Source: Meconema thalassinum
Taxonomy: Eukaryota > Arthropoda > Insecta > Orthoptera > Tettigoniidae
DNA length: 64,000 nucleotides
Assembly (NCBI GenBank): GCA_946902985.2
Contig: OX336392.1
Coordinates: forward strand, 22,170,716 to 22,234,715
Direction: 5' to 3'
Shown here: positions 55,134 through 64,000 of the stretch, piece after piece
How positions within the stretch are numbered: position 1 is the first letter of the stretch
How the letters are laid out: each line of letters starts with the position of its first letter
Translations under genes and position numbers: made by a program
Notes under the pieces: model-generated
Told to the model about the DNA's origin: nothing
The model's input: only the letters and a program-made list of their open reading frames with translations
Database searches by the model: none

Positions 55134-56520
55134 TAAACCGCAACCGCCCCGCATCCGCGCGACTGTTATCCGCAACCGCCCCGCATCCGCACGGCTTTTA
55201 TCCGCACCCGCCCAGCATCCGCACGACTGTTATCCACACCCGCCCCGCATCCGCACGGCTTTTATCCGCACCCGCCCAGCATCCGCACGACTGTTATCCA
55301 CATCCGTCCCGCATCCGCGCGACTTTTATCCGCACCCGCCCCGCATCCGCACGGCTTTTATCCGCACCCGCCCAGCATCCGCACGACTGTTATCCACACC
55401 CGCCCCGCATCCGCACGGCTTTTATCCGCACCCGCCCAGCATCCGCACGACTGTTATCCACATCCGTCCCGCATCCGCGCGACTTTTATAAGCATCCGCC
55501 CCACATCCGTACGGCTTTTATCCGCACCCGCCCCGCATCCGCGCGACTTTTATAAGCATCCGCCCCGCATCCGTACGGCGTTCATCCGCACCCGCCCAGC
55601 ATCCGCACGACTGTTATCCACATCCGCCTCCCATCCGCACGGCTTTTATCCGCAACCGCCCCGCGTCCGCGCGACTTTTATAAGCATCCGCCCCGCATCC
55701 GTACGGCTTTTATCCACACCCGCCCCGCATCCGCACGGCTTTTATCCGCACCCGCCCAGCATCCGCGCGACTGTTATCCACACCCGCCCCGCATCCGCAC
55801 GGCTTTTATCCGCACCCGCCCAGCATCCGCACGACTGTTATCCACATCCGTCCCGCATCCGCGCGACTGTTATCCGCACCCGCCCCGTATCCGCACGACT
55901 GTTATCCACATCCGTCCCGCATCCGCGCGACTGTTATCCGCACCCGCCCCGTATCCGCACGACTGTTATCCACATCCGTCCCGCACCCGCGCGACTGTTA
56001 ACCGCACCCGCCCCGTATCCGCACGGCTGTTATCCACATCCGCCTCGCATCCGCATGGCTTTTATCCGCAACCGCCCCGCGTACGCGCGACTTTTATAAG
56101 CATCCGCCCCGCATCCGCACGGCTTTTATCCTTACCCGCCCCGCATCCGCGCGACTGTTATCCGCACCCGCCCCGTATCCGCACGGCTTTTATACGCATC
56201 CAACCCGCATCCGCACGGATTTTATAAGCATCCGCCCCGCATCCGCACAGCTTTTATCCGCACCCGCCCCGCATCCACACGGCTTTTATCCTTACCCGCC
56301 CCGCATCCGCGCGACTGTTATCCGCACCCGCGCGACTGTTATCCGCACCCGCCCCGCATCCGCACGGCTTTTATCCGCATCCGCCCCGCCTCCACGCGAC
56401 TGTTATCCGCATCCGCCCCGCCTCCACGCGACTGTTATCCGCATCCGCCCCGCCTCCCGCGCGACTGTTATCCGCATCCGTCCCGCATCCGCGCGACTTT
56501 TATCCGCATCCGCACGTTTA
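55134..56520. repeat. GC-rich minisatellite, about 31-bp unit
   Basis: Units alternate cccgccccgcatccgcac-ggctttt-atccgca with gactgttatcc and tataagcatcc variants, about 44 copies. Because the unit is short and stop-poor on the plus strand, false frames run through it. A short related block lies at 58845-58948. Confidence 0.97.
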
Positions 56521-56629
56521 TCATCTTAATCTATTGGCATCACAATAATATTTTCAATTAGATAAACCATAAAGCAACACATTTGGAGGAGAAAGTCGTT
56601 CCTTTAGGCTATGCATGTCATGTTCTTAA

Positions 56630-56928
56630 CTTAACCCCTGGCACTACAGCCCGTGAAGGGCCTAGGCCTACCAAGCGACCACCTCACAGCCATTTGACCT
56701 GCAGATATTGGGGTGATACGAGATCAGCGCATCGGGTCCCCTCAGCCGTTAATCTTGGTTTTCGTGATCGAGGCGCTGCCTCATGGTCAGACAGCTACTC
56801 AATTGTCCTCACGAGGCTGAGTGCACTCCGTTCCAGCCCTCACGACAGTTTCTAAAATCCCTGACGAAGCCGGGAATCGAACCCAGGGCCTCCGGGTAAG
56901 AGGCAGGCGCGCTAACCCAACACCATGT
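56630..56928 (-). mobile_element. tRNA-headed SINE, family S3, copy 2
   Basis: The body cctggcactacagcccgtga through aatcttggttttcgtgatcg matches S3 copy 1 in order. The head has gggaatcgaacccagggcct on the plus strand (B box inverted). The head end is at about 56928. Confidence 0.88.
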
Positions 56929-57210
56929 CATGTGCTATGTTTAAAATGAATGTTACACAGCCAGAAATGCAACCCTTTTCATTTCTGAGTGTTAATTATG
57001 CTTAATGACATAATTTGAAGTAATTTGAAGGTTGAGTAATCAACTTAAATTTGCCATGAAAAAGCATAACGGAAAAATATGTGTCATAACTTCCGGGTAC
57101 TACTAATGATATTCAACGAGATCCGATTGTAATCCAAAAACTATTCGCAAATTTACTCCAAACTTCTGCAGTTTATCCGCTATCCGCACAACCATGCAAA
57201 CTACAGGGTC

Positions 57211-57330
57211 AATATTTTTGCTTGGCAAGGACATTCTCGCTCACGCGCTCCGCCAGTGACAGCTCAGTTGCCGGCGACCGCGCGCGCGTATGTTCCACAG
57301 AATACCGCGCTTAAAATCAGTATCATACAT
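57211..57330. other. Spacer
   Basis: Contains a ccgcgcgcgcgt GC patch near 57278. No feature. Confidence 0.4.
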
Positions 57331-58717
57331 TTTTAGCCTACTTTTCACATTTTGCAAAAATGAGGAAAAAGTAGACTTATGAGATTGATCCGGGAAAATG
57401 TCTGTCTGTCTATCTGTCTGGCTGTGTGTGTGTCCCCCCCCCCTATCAACTCCTAAACGGCTGCAGCAATCAAAACCAAATTTAGTATGAGTAAAGATGT
57501 GCACCGGAATATCTCACGTCCATATTTGAAAATTATGTCAGTGCTACCAACTGATGAAAAAACGCACTAGAAATTTGAGCTCCATGTTGGATATCTTGCA
57601 AGGTATGCATGGGAGCTATTCCAAAATTGGCACACATGTAGATAATACTATTTCAGTTTAATTTCCAGGAGGCCAACAATGACAGTGTTGCCAAAATAAT
57701 TTTAAGCCTTCTGATAGGTCCAATGTTTAAATGCATATAACTTCTACACTATCAATTGGATTTCAACCAAATTTTGTATGTAATATCTGTACATAAACAG
57801 ATATGACTGAGCGTATTCTTAAGAGCCATCAGGGCTGCCAACTGTTAATAATTGCTCTCTCTATTTTTTTTTATCCAAATACCAATATATCAGAAAGTAT
57901 GCAAGCCAACAGCTTTTAACTATGCACACGTATATTCTGACATTTTAGATTAATTTCGAGTAACTTATATACGTCAGTTCTACAAACATGATTATAAGCC
58001 TGCTGATGCGACCAATTTTTAAATACATGTAACTTCTATACTATCAGTTGGATTTCAACCAAATTTCGTATGTGCTATGTGTACCATAACAGATATGACT
58101 ATAAGTATTGTTAAGAGCAATCAGGGCTCCCAACTGTTAATAAATGCTGTCTATATTTTTTACCCTAATATCGATATATCAGAGAGTATGCAAGCTAACA
58201 GCTCTATACTTTGCACACGTATAGCACCTGACATTCTAGATTAATTTGGAGTAATTAATACAAGGCAGTGCTGCCAACATGATTCTATGCCTGCTGATAT
58301 GTCCAATTTTAAAATACATGTAACTTCTATACTAACAAATGGATTTCATCCAAAATTGGCACAACAAGATATCATAATATTTCAGATTATTTCTGACCAG
58401 CAAACGCATGGTATTGTTGGCAACATGCTTTTACGCGTGCTGATAGATCCAGTGCCTAACTGCATGTAACGTCCATTGGACTTCAACCAAATTTTGTATT
58501 CTGTACCTTAAGAGATTGAACTAAGAATATATTCAGTCGCCGGGGCTGCCAACTGTAGTGCTCTATTAGGCTACATTATACCAGGTATATTTTGAACTAA
58601 TTAGATATTTCGATATTACCAACTTAATTTCGTCATTATTCTAGATACGTTCATATACTGCAGAATAATCATTGGCATGAAAAGTAGGCTGTATAGTTCT
58701 TCACGGAACTTCTTGTT
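57331..58717 (+). mobile_element. HL-A element copy 3
   Basis: Starts ttttagcctacttttcacat with the inverse gaggaaaaagtaga completing a hairpin, then cttatgagattgatccggg and the GTCT/GT microsatellite with a C run (57397-57445). The core repeats ggctgccaactgtt and aatttcgtatg phrases. It ends aaagtaggctgtatagttc, ttcac, ggaacttcttgtt. This is the most complete HL-A copy. Confidence 0.72.
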
Positions 58718-58844
58718 ACTCACCATGCTTACGTAGATGCTGAAAATGTTTCCCATTCGCTGCCAATCATAACCGGCATCTCCTTATGAAGTTTCCGGTT
58801 ACTCCGGTTAATTTAGCTTCAGTAAGGAAAAAACGACATTTTAT

Positions 58845-58948
58845 CCTCACCCGCCTCGCCTCCACACGGCTTTTATCCGCACCCGCCCCGCATCCGCACG
58901 GCTTTTGTCTGCATCCGCCCCGCATCCGCACGGCTTTTATCCGCACGA
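58845..58948. repeat. Short block of the 31-bp minisatellite
   Basis: Three to four units of the type seen at 55134-56520. It ends where the mariner inverted repeat begins. Confidence 0.9.
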
Positions 58949-59981
58949 CATTTATTTATTGCACAAAATTCTACAACCCTTAAATTACTTTTCCACATAA
59001 CTGCCGTAATGTTGCAGGCATTTGTCGTAGCGTGGCACGAGTTTTTGTATACCTTCTTCATAGACGTGTGCCGCCTGTGTCTTCAACTAGTTGTACGATC
59101 CGCTGCAGCGCAGTTCCGCATATGCGCGGTAGGCGCTCTGTATCAAGGAGAAGAAACGTGCGCCATTTGGAGAGCGCTGTCAGCCACGTACGCGTTGTTG
59201 TGCATGTTTACTCGTACAATGTCGGTGTTGATTGAAAATCCCGCCGCTTGTGAAATCAGATCTGTGATTTGTTTTCTGAATGCTAGGCAAGTGAAACCAA
59301 TTGAAATTTATCGGCAAATTTGCGAAGTGTATGGACAAAATGCGATGAGTGATTCAATGGTGAGAAGATGGGTCCGACAGTTCAATGAAGGTCATAGTGA
59401 AGTGCACGATGAAGAACGAAGTGAGCGTCCATCTTTGGTTACAGAAGAACTGGTTCACGCGATTGATGACAAGATCCGGGAAAACCGCAGGTTTACAATT
59501 AGTGCTCTCGCTATGGAATTTCCCCAAATCTCACGATCACTAATTCATGAAATTGTTACCGAAAAACTGAACTTTCGTAAACTTTGCCGACGTTGGGTAC
59601 CAAAGATTCTTATCGAGCAACACAAAACATAACGGATGGGTAGTGCACTTCAGTTTTTGACCCGTTACAATGAAGGCGGCGAAGAATTTCTGACACAGGT
59701 AGTCACAGGAGATGAAACTTGGGTTTCTTACGACACCTCTGAAAGTAAGCGGAAATCAATGGAATGGAGGCACACTTCATCCCCAGCAAAGGTTAAGCCG
59801 AAACAAATCTTGACACCTCGGAAAATGATGTTTCCAACTGATTAAAGACACAGGCGGCAAACTTCTATGAAGAAGGTATCCAAAAACTTGTGCCACGCTA
59901 TGACAAATGCCTGCAAAAGTTCGGCAGTTATGTGGAAAAGTAGTGTAAGAGATGTAGAATGTTGTGCAATAAATAATGTTT
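58948..59981 (+). mobile_element. Mariner-like element, internally deleted, about 150-bp inverted repeats
   Basis: Left end tttattgcacaaaattctac and right end gaatgttgtgcaataaat; the arms are inverted copies for about 150 bp. The plus strand codes for a mariner HTH region and the first catalytic strand, then jumps to the right arm. Nearest relatives would be the SETMAR/Mos1-type mariners. It abuts minisatellite on the left only. Confidence 0.86.
59221..59845 (+). pseudogene. Mariner transposase fragments
   Basis: 59221-59632 reads EIRSVICFLNARQVKPIEIY, MVRRWVRQFNEG, ENRRFTISALAMEFPQISRS and LCRRWVPK, the paired-type DNA-binding domain. The next frame (59636-59845) has VTGDETWVSYD, containing the first catalytic Asp, and ESKRKSMEWRHTSSP. 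One stop separates the two. The rest of the catalytic domain, including the other two acidic residues, is missing. Confidence 0.85.
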
Positions 59982-60947
59982 CTGTATCTGTACACAATTT
60001 AATTTTATTACCAAACGGAACTTACTTTCTGGACTGCCTCGTAAAATGAAATGATTTTGAATAAAAAATTGTTACTGATTTAAATTCTTTATTTGAGTCT
60101 AATAATTTGCACTCATCTGTAGTAGAAGCAATAGTGGGCCAAGGACTAACCCTTGCGGCACGCCATTTCTGATCAGAACAACTACCATCTTTGCTTACAA
60201 TTCTTTGAGAGAGAAGAATACATAGTTGCCATAAGCGTCATACTTAACTTGAGGTATGTAGGCCTATTTGAATATTCGTTTTTCAGTGAGTACATAGCTT
60301 GACTCTGAGGTACAGAATTTGCTACATCTCAATATGTCTGGAGTGTGGGGGAATATTATTGCTGTGTAACATCTTTCCACTCGGTTGCTGGATATTTGTG
60401 GGAGTGATTTTGAAAAATGGGATGGAAGTGGATCGGACGATCCAGCTGGCAGTGATGGATCGAACGGGAGTGTGTAAGATGCACTGCCAGCTGGAATGCA
60501 TTGCTGAACACTTTCATTTTGACGGTAAACGCTCATGCGAACTCTGGTGTCAAGTGGTTGAAACAAGCACATGGCTCACGTTCGAAGTCTTCGTATCAGT
60601 ATTTAAATGATAACATGTTTTAATATCAAACATTGTAAGTAGTCGACATTGCCGGCATTATGTTTCTGCACAATGGCTATTCAAATATTAACCCACATAA
60701 CGGTAATGCAGTCATAAATATAATATAATCGTTGTGTTTATACGGGAATTGAGCAAGCCTTCATGAACTATTGCTGAATGCATTCTCTTTACTCACAAGA
60801 GGGCCTATTCATAAGGCATTTTAAACTCAATTTCACGCAGGACCATTATCGAAATAAGCAAAATATAAATGAAACTTAATTCAGTGATGAAGTATTATTG
60901 GTACATGAAAATAAGTCACCATATTTTACCCAATACTCGTGTGGTCG
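59982..60947. other. Mostly unrecognised; RT scrap on minus strand at about 60120-60165
   Basis: On the minus strand near 60163 a GVPQGLVLGPLL-like stretch matches the GVPQG motif of non-LTR reverse transcriptases, so a LINE scrap lies here. At 60746-60830 a block recurs as a direct repeat at 61128-61215. A plus-strand frame at 60299-60610 has no recognised domain. Confidence 0.4.
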
Positions 60948-61215
60948 AAATAGCCGTGGGGTTAGCGTTATTGACTGTGAATCTAGAGATCTCGGATTCG
61001 AATCCCGGACGGGTTGGTTATTTTTGCTACCAGATTATCGTTTTAAACGATATTTATCATATCAATATGACGCATTTTAACAGAATTCATATGAAATTAC
61101 GTGTTCGTCTGTGAATCAAGAAGTCTGGGAACTGGGCAAGCCTTTCATGATCTACTGCTGTGCACATAGCATTTACTCGCAAGTTGGCCTATTTATAGGG
61201 AATTTAAGGTTATAA
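60746..61215. repeat. Two-copy direct repeat, about 383 bp apart
   Basis: gggaattgagcaagccttca...ttcataaggcattttaa and gggaactgggcaagcctttc...tttatagggaatttaa are diverged copies of about 85 bp at 60746-60830 and 61128-61215. A tRNA-like sequence lies between them. Confidence 0.7.
60948..61030 (+). mobile_element. tRNA-like SINE head fragment
   Basis: tagccgtggggttagcg (A-box-like) and ggattcgaatcccgg (B box) are about 45 bp apart. No SINE body identified to the right. Confidence 0.5.
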
Positions 61216-61385
61216 GCGGCGTCGCGTCTATTAATCTAGTTAATCCATATCGTATTCTTTATTTAGGCTAGTGCTGTTGGAAGCTACAAAACCTCTAATA
61301 AAATGAGTTCCGTATTATAAACTACAATATCTGTAAAACACTCCCTTTTACAATAGATTAATACTTGTGCCAAAAATATTATAAA
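61216..61385. other. Spacer
   Basis: No feature recognised. Confidence 0.4.
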
Positions 61386-61406
61386 ATACCGGTGTATCAA
61401 CAATTT

Positions 61407-61673
61407 GCCGTCCTTGAAATGGTTTTCCGTGGCTTCCCATTTTCAACTCCAGGCAAATGCTGGAGCGGTACATTCTGACAGTCCACGGCCGCTTCCTTCC
61501 ACATCCTTGCCCAGTTTCATTCACCATCATTCATTTCATCTCTCATTAACTCCTCTCGTGAAATTGGCGTCAGGAAGGGCATTCGGCCGTAAAAACCATC
61601 CTCCACAAATACTTTCATCGCATGTCATCCCCGACGCCGTAGGAAAACGGCGATAATAAGGGGTAGACATACA
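61407..61673 (+). mobile_element. SINE family S7, 5'-truncated, perfect 21-bp TSD
   Basis: Begins inside the shared module (gtccttgaaatggttttccg) without a head, continues through a 3' body with catttcatctctcattaac, and ends at about 61673. The 21 bp at 61386-61406 are repeated exactly at 61674-61694. The truncated 5' end together with an exact duplication means it inserted already shortened, by LINE machinery. Confidence 0.93.
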
Positions 61674-61784
61674 ATACCGGTGTATCAACAATTTCATGTG
61701 AGGTTTCTTCTATGTCAGATGTTACACATCATATGCGACTACTGTAAGGCTCGTAAAGTTTATTATTATTATTATATACAATAT

Positions 61785-62575
61785 TTGCAAATGGGGGTAA
61801 TTTCCTGGTGGCAAATTGTACAAATACAGAAAGTTACCAACGATAACATCAAACATATTAAACACAATTCGCAATTTAGGAACTGTAGTAATTACATCGT
61901 AGTATTTACACTAAATTTCAACCTTCTCTTAAACACATCAATACGTTTGGGGAAAGGCTCTAAGACTGAGGCAGGTAATGATTATCAATACCACGGTTAA
62001 TGAAATAATATTTCCCATAATTTGTACGCTGTGGTCGGACCTTGATCTGCCCTGCTCAGGTAGGTGGGATTTCCCAGACGTTTGCTTAGTTCTCCCAATG
62101 CTGGCCGATTAGTGTAAGTGTTTAAATAGCGCATAGTCTGGATTTCGTACTTTTATCTTCCAGAGATTCCCACCCTAGTTTTTCTATCATTCGAGTTACA
62201 CTACTTCTAGGATTACAATCGTTGAGCACAAACCTTTGTACCATCTCCAGTTCATTGATGAGCCCTACCTGATATGGGTCCCAAACCCAAGATTAGCCTC
62301 ACCAGGGTCAAACATCCTAATTCTTTTGCGGTAGAGCTACTGCCTTTTAATACCCGCATTAAAAAATGAAGTGATTCGTACGCTTTGGAGACGACACAAC
62401 CCACATGAGTACTCAATTTCATATCATTCCTTACATGGATGCCCAAGTATTTGCACGAGTCTTCTTCTACAAGTATTTCCGAGCCGATATTATATTGAAA
62501 ATCATTCCTTCGCCCTCTCCCCGGCCAGCCTGTAACTCTGCGCGTGTCTGCTATCAAACGGCACGCGATCTCCGG
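61785..62575 (-). mobile_element. LINE 3' part (same family as 13236-13800)
   Basis: The minus strand has CKYLGIHVRNDMKL and SKAYESLHFLMRVLKG at 62252-62557, then the wrecked C-terminal region that parallels 13236-13650 and the 3' UTR near 61785-61850. No complete frame. The family appears three times in the window. Confidence 0.82.
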
Positions 62576-63199
62576 TACGGTATGTTGTTCCTCACCTGAA
62601 GCTCTAGGGAACCAAGAGAAACGCGCGTCTTTTAGGCCAAGTGTCTGTGTTGACGGGACACAGTAACTGTCCCCGTCTTGGCGCGCGAAGCAGCATCATG
62701 TTATAGACGTGCAGACTAATAGTCTAATTAAGCGTTTTCCATTTGCCGCCGGGTTTGCCCTAGAAAGAAAAACCCCGGGGCGTGTATTGTGGCGCCATGT
62801 CGTCCTCATTACCGGTTGCGGGGCCCTCTGATCAATGAAGTCAGAGGAGGGGAAGGGGGTTGAATGGAGGGGGTAGGGCAGCGATATCGCCTCATCCTGT
62901 TTGCTGATTTCCCTGGGGCGCGATCGATTTGGTATCCGAAACCACCGCGACATGCAATCCCATCCGACTCCAACCCTATCCCTTTACTTTATCAGCCGAG
63001 ATGTGATTATTGGACTCATCTACGGCAGGCGGGCTACACCGAGTACTCCTCACGACTGTCTTTGACGGGCGCTGCCGATGTTCACTTGCTGCTTCGCTCG
63101 AGTTTCTTCAACTGCGTCTTACAAGATGCCGAGGGAGGCATCTAGCAAGACTAACATATAGACGGCTATATATCTCATAGAAATTATCAACATATAAGG
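62576..63199. other. GC-richer stretch, nothing recognised
   Basis: Two short frames (62696-62953 minus, 62864-63145 plus) overlap. No domain was recognised. Composition differs from the AT-rich surroundings. Confidence 0.4.
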
Positions 63200-63272
63200 G
63201 GGAGGGGTTTGAAGGAGGGGGGGGGGGGAGGGATGAGGGAAGGGGGGGGGGGGAGGGGAGGGAGGGAGGAGG
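63200..63272 (+). repeat. G-rich tract (possible G-quadruplex)
   Basis: A stretch of G runs separated by A or T (for example 12 to 14 G in a row) on the plus strand. At least six runs of three or more G are present. Confidence 0.92.
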
Positions 63273-63319
63273 GTAAAAATTTGCAGGTGAAAAATCAATT
63301 TTTTAAAAATGATATCCTT

Positions 63320-64000
63320 ATTTTTTAGCCTATTTTCATTTATGAAAAATATAGGCTTATGAGATCACCTTTTGTCCGTGTGTCTGTCTGTGTGAGATTT
63401 GTGTGTGTGTCTCCCTAATACAATCTAAACGGCTGGAGTGATTTTTCAATGAAACTCGGTAAGTTCATAGCAATATTCCGGACGACCCCGACCGTGCCCT
63501 TCAAATTTTGTTACGTCTCATCAATCCAACATGGCGGCTGTGCGAAATATTTCACCAGCATTCAATATCTCCGAAACTATTACTGATATCACCCTGGAAT
63601 TTTGCACGGAGATATAGGGTACTGCTGGAAGTTTACCTATTTGACTTTTGAAAAACTGGTAACTACAAAACCAACATGCCGGCAAAGCGAAGTTGCGACA
63701 TTTAAATAGACGTTTCTCGCGATTTAACCAACCAAACGCAATGAAACTTTCTTCAGTATATGTTTATACACATTGTAATGCACCGACATCTAACTTCGTT
63801 CAATTGTTTACATAACTTCAAGATGGCGGCTGTGCAAAATATTTCCCCGGCATTCTAAAACTTTGAAACTATTACCGGTATCACCCTGAAATTTTGTACA
63901 GAGATAAAGGGCACTACTGGAAGTTCATCTATGAGACTTTCAAAAACCGGTTAACAACAAAACGAACATGGCGGTCAAGCGAATTTGATAGCTTTAAATA
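63320..64000 (+). mobile_element. HL-B element copy, cut by window end
   Basis: Starts ttttttagcctattttcatt with inverse gaaaaatataggcttatgag, then a GT-rich microsatellite and the HL-B core (catggcggctgtgcgaaata, accaaccaaacgcaatga). The 3' end lies outside the window. Confidence 0.7.

Larger units (their letters stand above)
55107..57210. mobile_element. Possible DNA transposon enclosing a 31-bp minisatellite
   Basis: A sequence near 55110-55140 (ctgtaggtagag...gtggataaaccgc) and a sequence near 57165-57205 (gtttatccgctatccgcac...ctacaggg) look like imperfect inverted ends. The minisatellite units share the tccgca motif with these ends. The interior right part contains the SINE at 56630-56928 and no coding sequence. 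The element call is an inference. Confidence 0.4.

Noticed and set aside
55129..55491. Arg/Pro/Ala-rich repeated frame
   Set aside because: Product of the GC-rich 31-bp minisatellite, not a gene.

Overview
The window is intergenic DNA from a large, repeat-rich arthropod genome, most likely an insect. The evidence is the mixture of element families: an OTU-domain Helitron, mariner/Tc1-type elements, hAT elements, several LINE clades, and many tRNA-headed SINEs whose heads carry pol III A and B boxes. The SINE styles would fit an orthopteran-like genome, but that is recollection, not proof. No intact host gene, rRNA gene or CRISPR array was recognised. Every protein-like reading frame that could be identified belongs to a decayed transposable element.

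Layout. 0.7-6.1 kb: a broken minus-strand Helitron with two OTU domains, a HUH/Y2 Rep domain and a Pif1-type helicase. 7.5-9.7 kb: a hAT-like element carrying a nested mariner-like element with long inverted repeats. 9.7-11.7 kb: a SINE, an in-frame minisatellite fused to a LINE 3' end, and another SINE. 12.2-15.6 kb: two non-autonomous Helitrons with TC...CTAG ends around a LINE remnant. 16.3-18.2 kb and 21.0-22.8 kb: members of a family here called HL-A, one split by a deleted mariner and one by a SINE with a perfect 12-bp target duplication. 18.3-20.4 kb: SINE pieces, a MITE with perfect 39-bp inverted repeats, and a LINE with a restriction-like endonuclease domain. 23-31.7 kb: dense SINE and LINE fragments, a 480-bp-spaced foldback repeat, and a 5S rRNA-derived SINE-like unit. 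31.7-39.4 kb: AT-rich sequence with no recognisable gene or element. 39.4-44.6 kb and 48.1-49.2 kb: HL-B and HL-C elements that share termini with HL-A, one of them a 1-kb inverted palindrome. 44.8-47.5 kb: LINEs, one interrupted by a mariner-like element at a TA site, and a hAT MITE with a perfect 8-bp duplication. 49.3-54.5 kb: SINEs, a LINE and a 26-copy satellite of about 75 bp. 55.1-57.2 kb: a GC-rich 31-bp minisatellite between possible transposon ends. 57.3-64 kb: HL-A, a deleted mariner, LINE and SINE fragments, a G-rich tract and the start of another HL-B.

How it fits together: the locus records repeated nesting. The HL-A, HL-B and HL-C families share a 5' hairpin, a GT/CT-rich stretch and a 3' stem-loop ending in CTTGTT, while their cores differ. 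This suggests modular non-autonomous rolling-circle elements. The SINE families similarly share a central module while swapping heads and tails. All coordinates of element ends were read by eye from terminal repeats and are approximate unless a target-site duplication is given.
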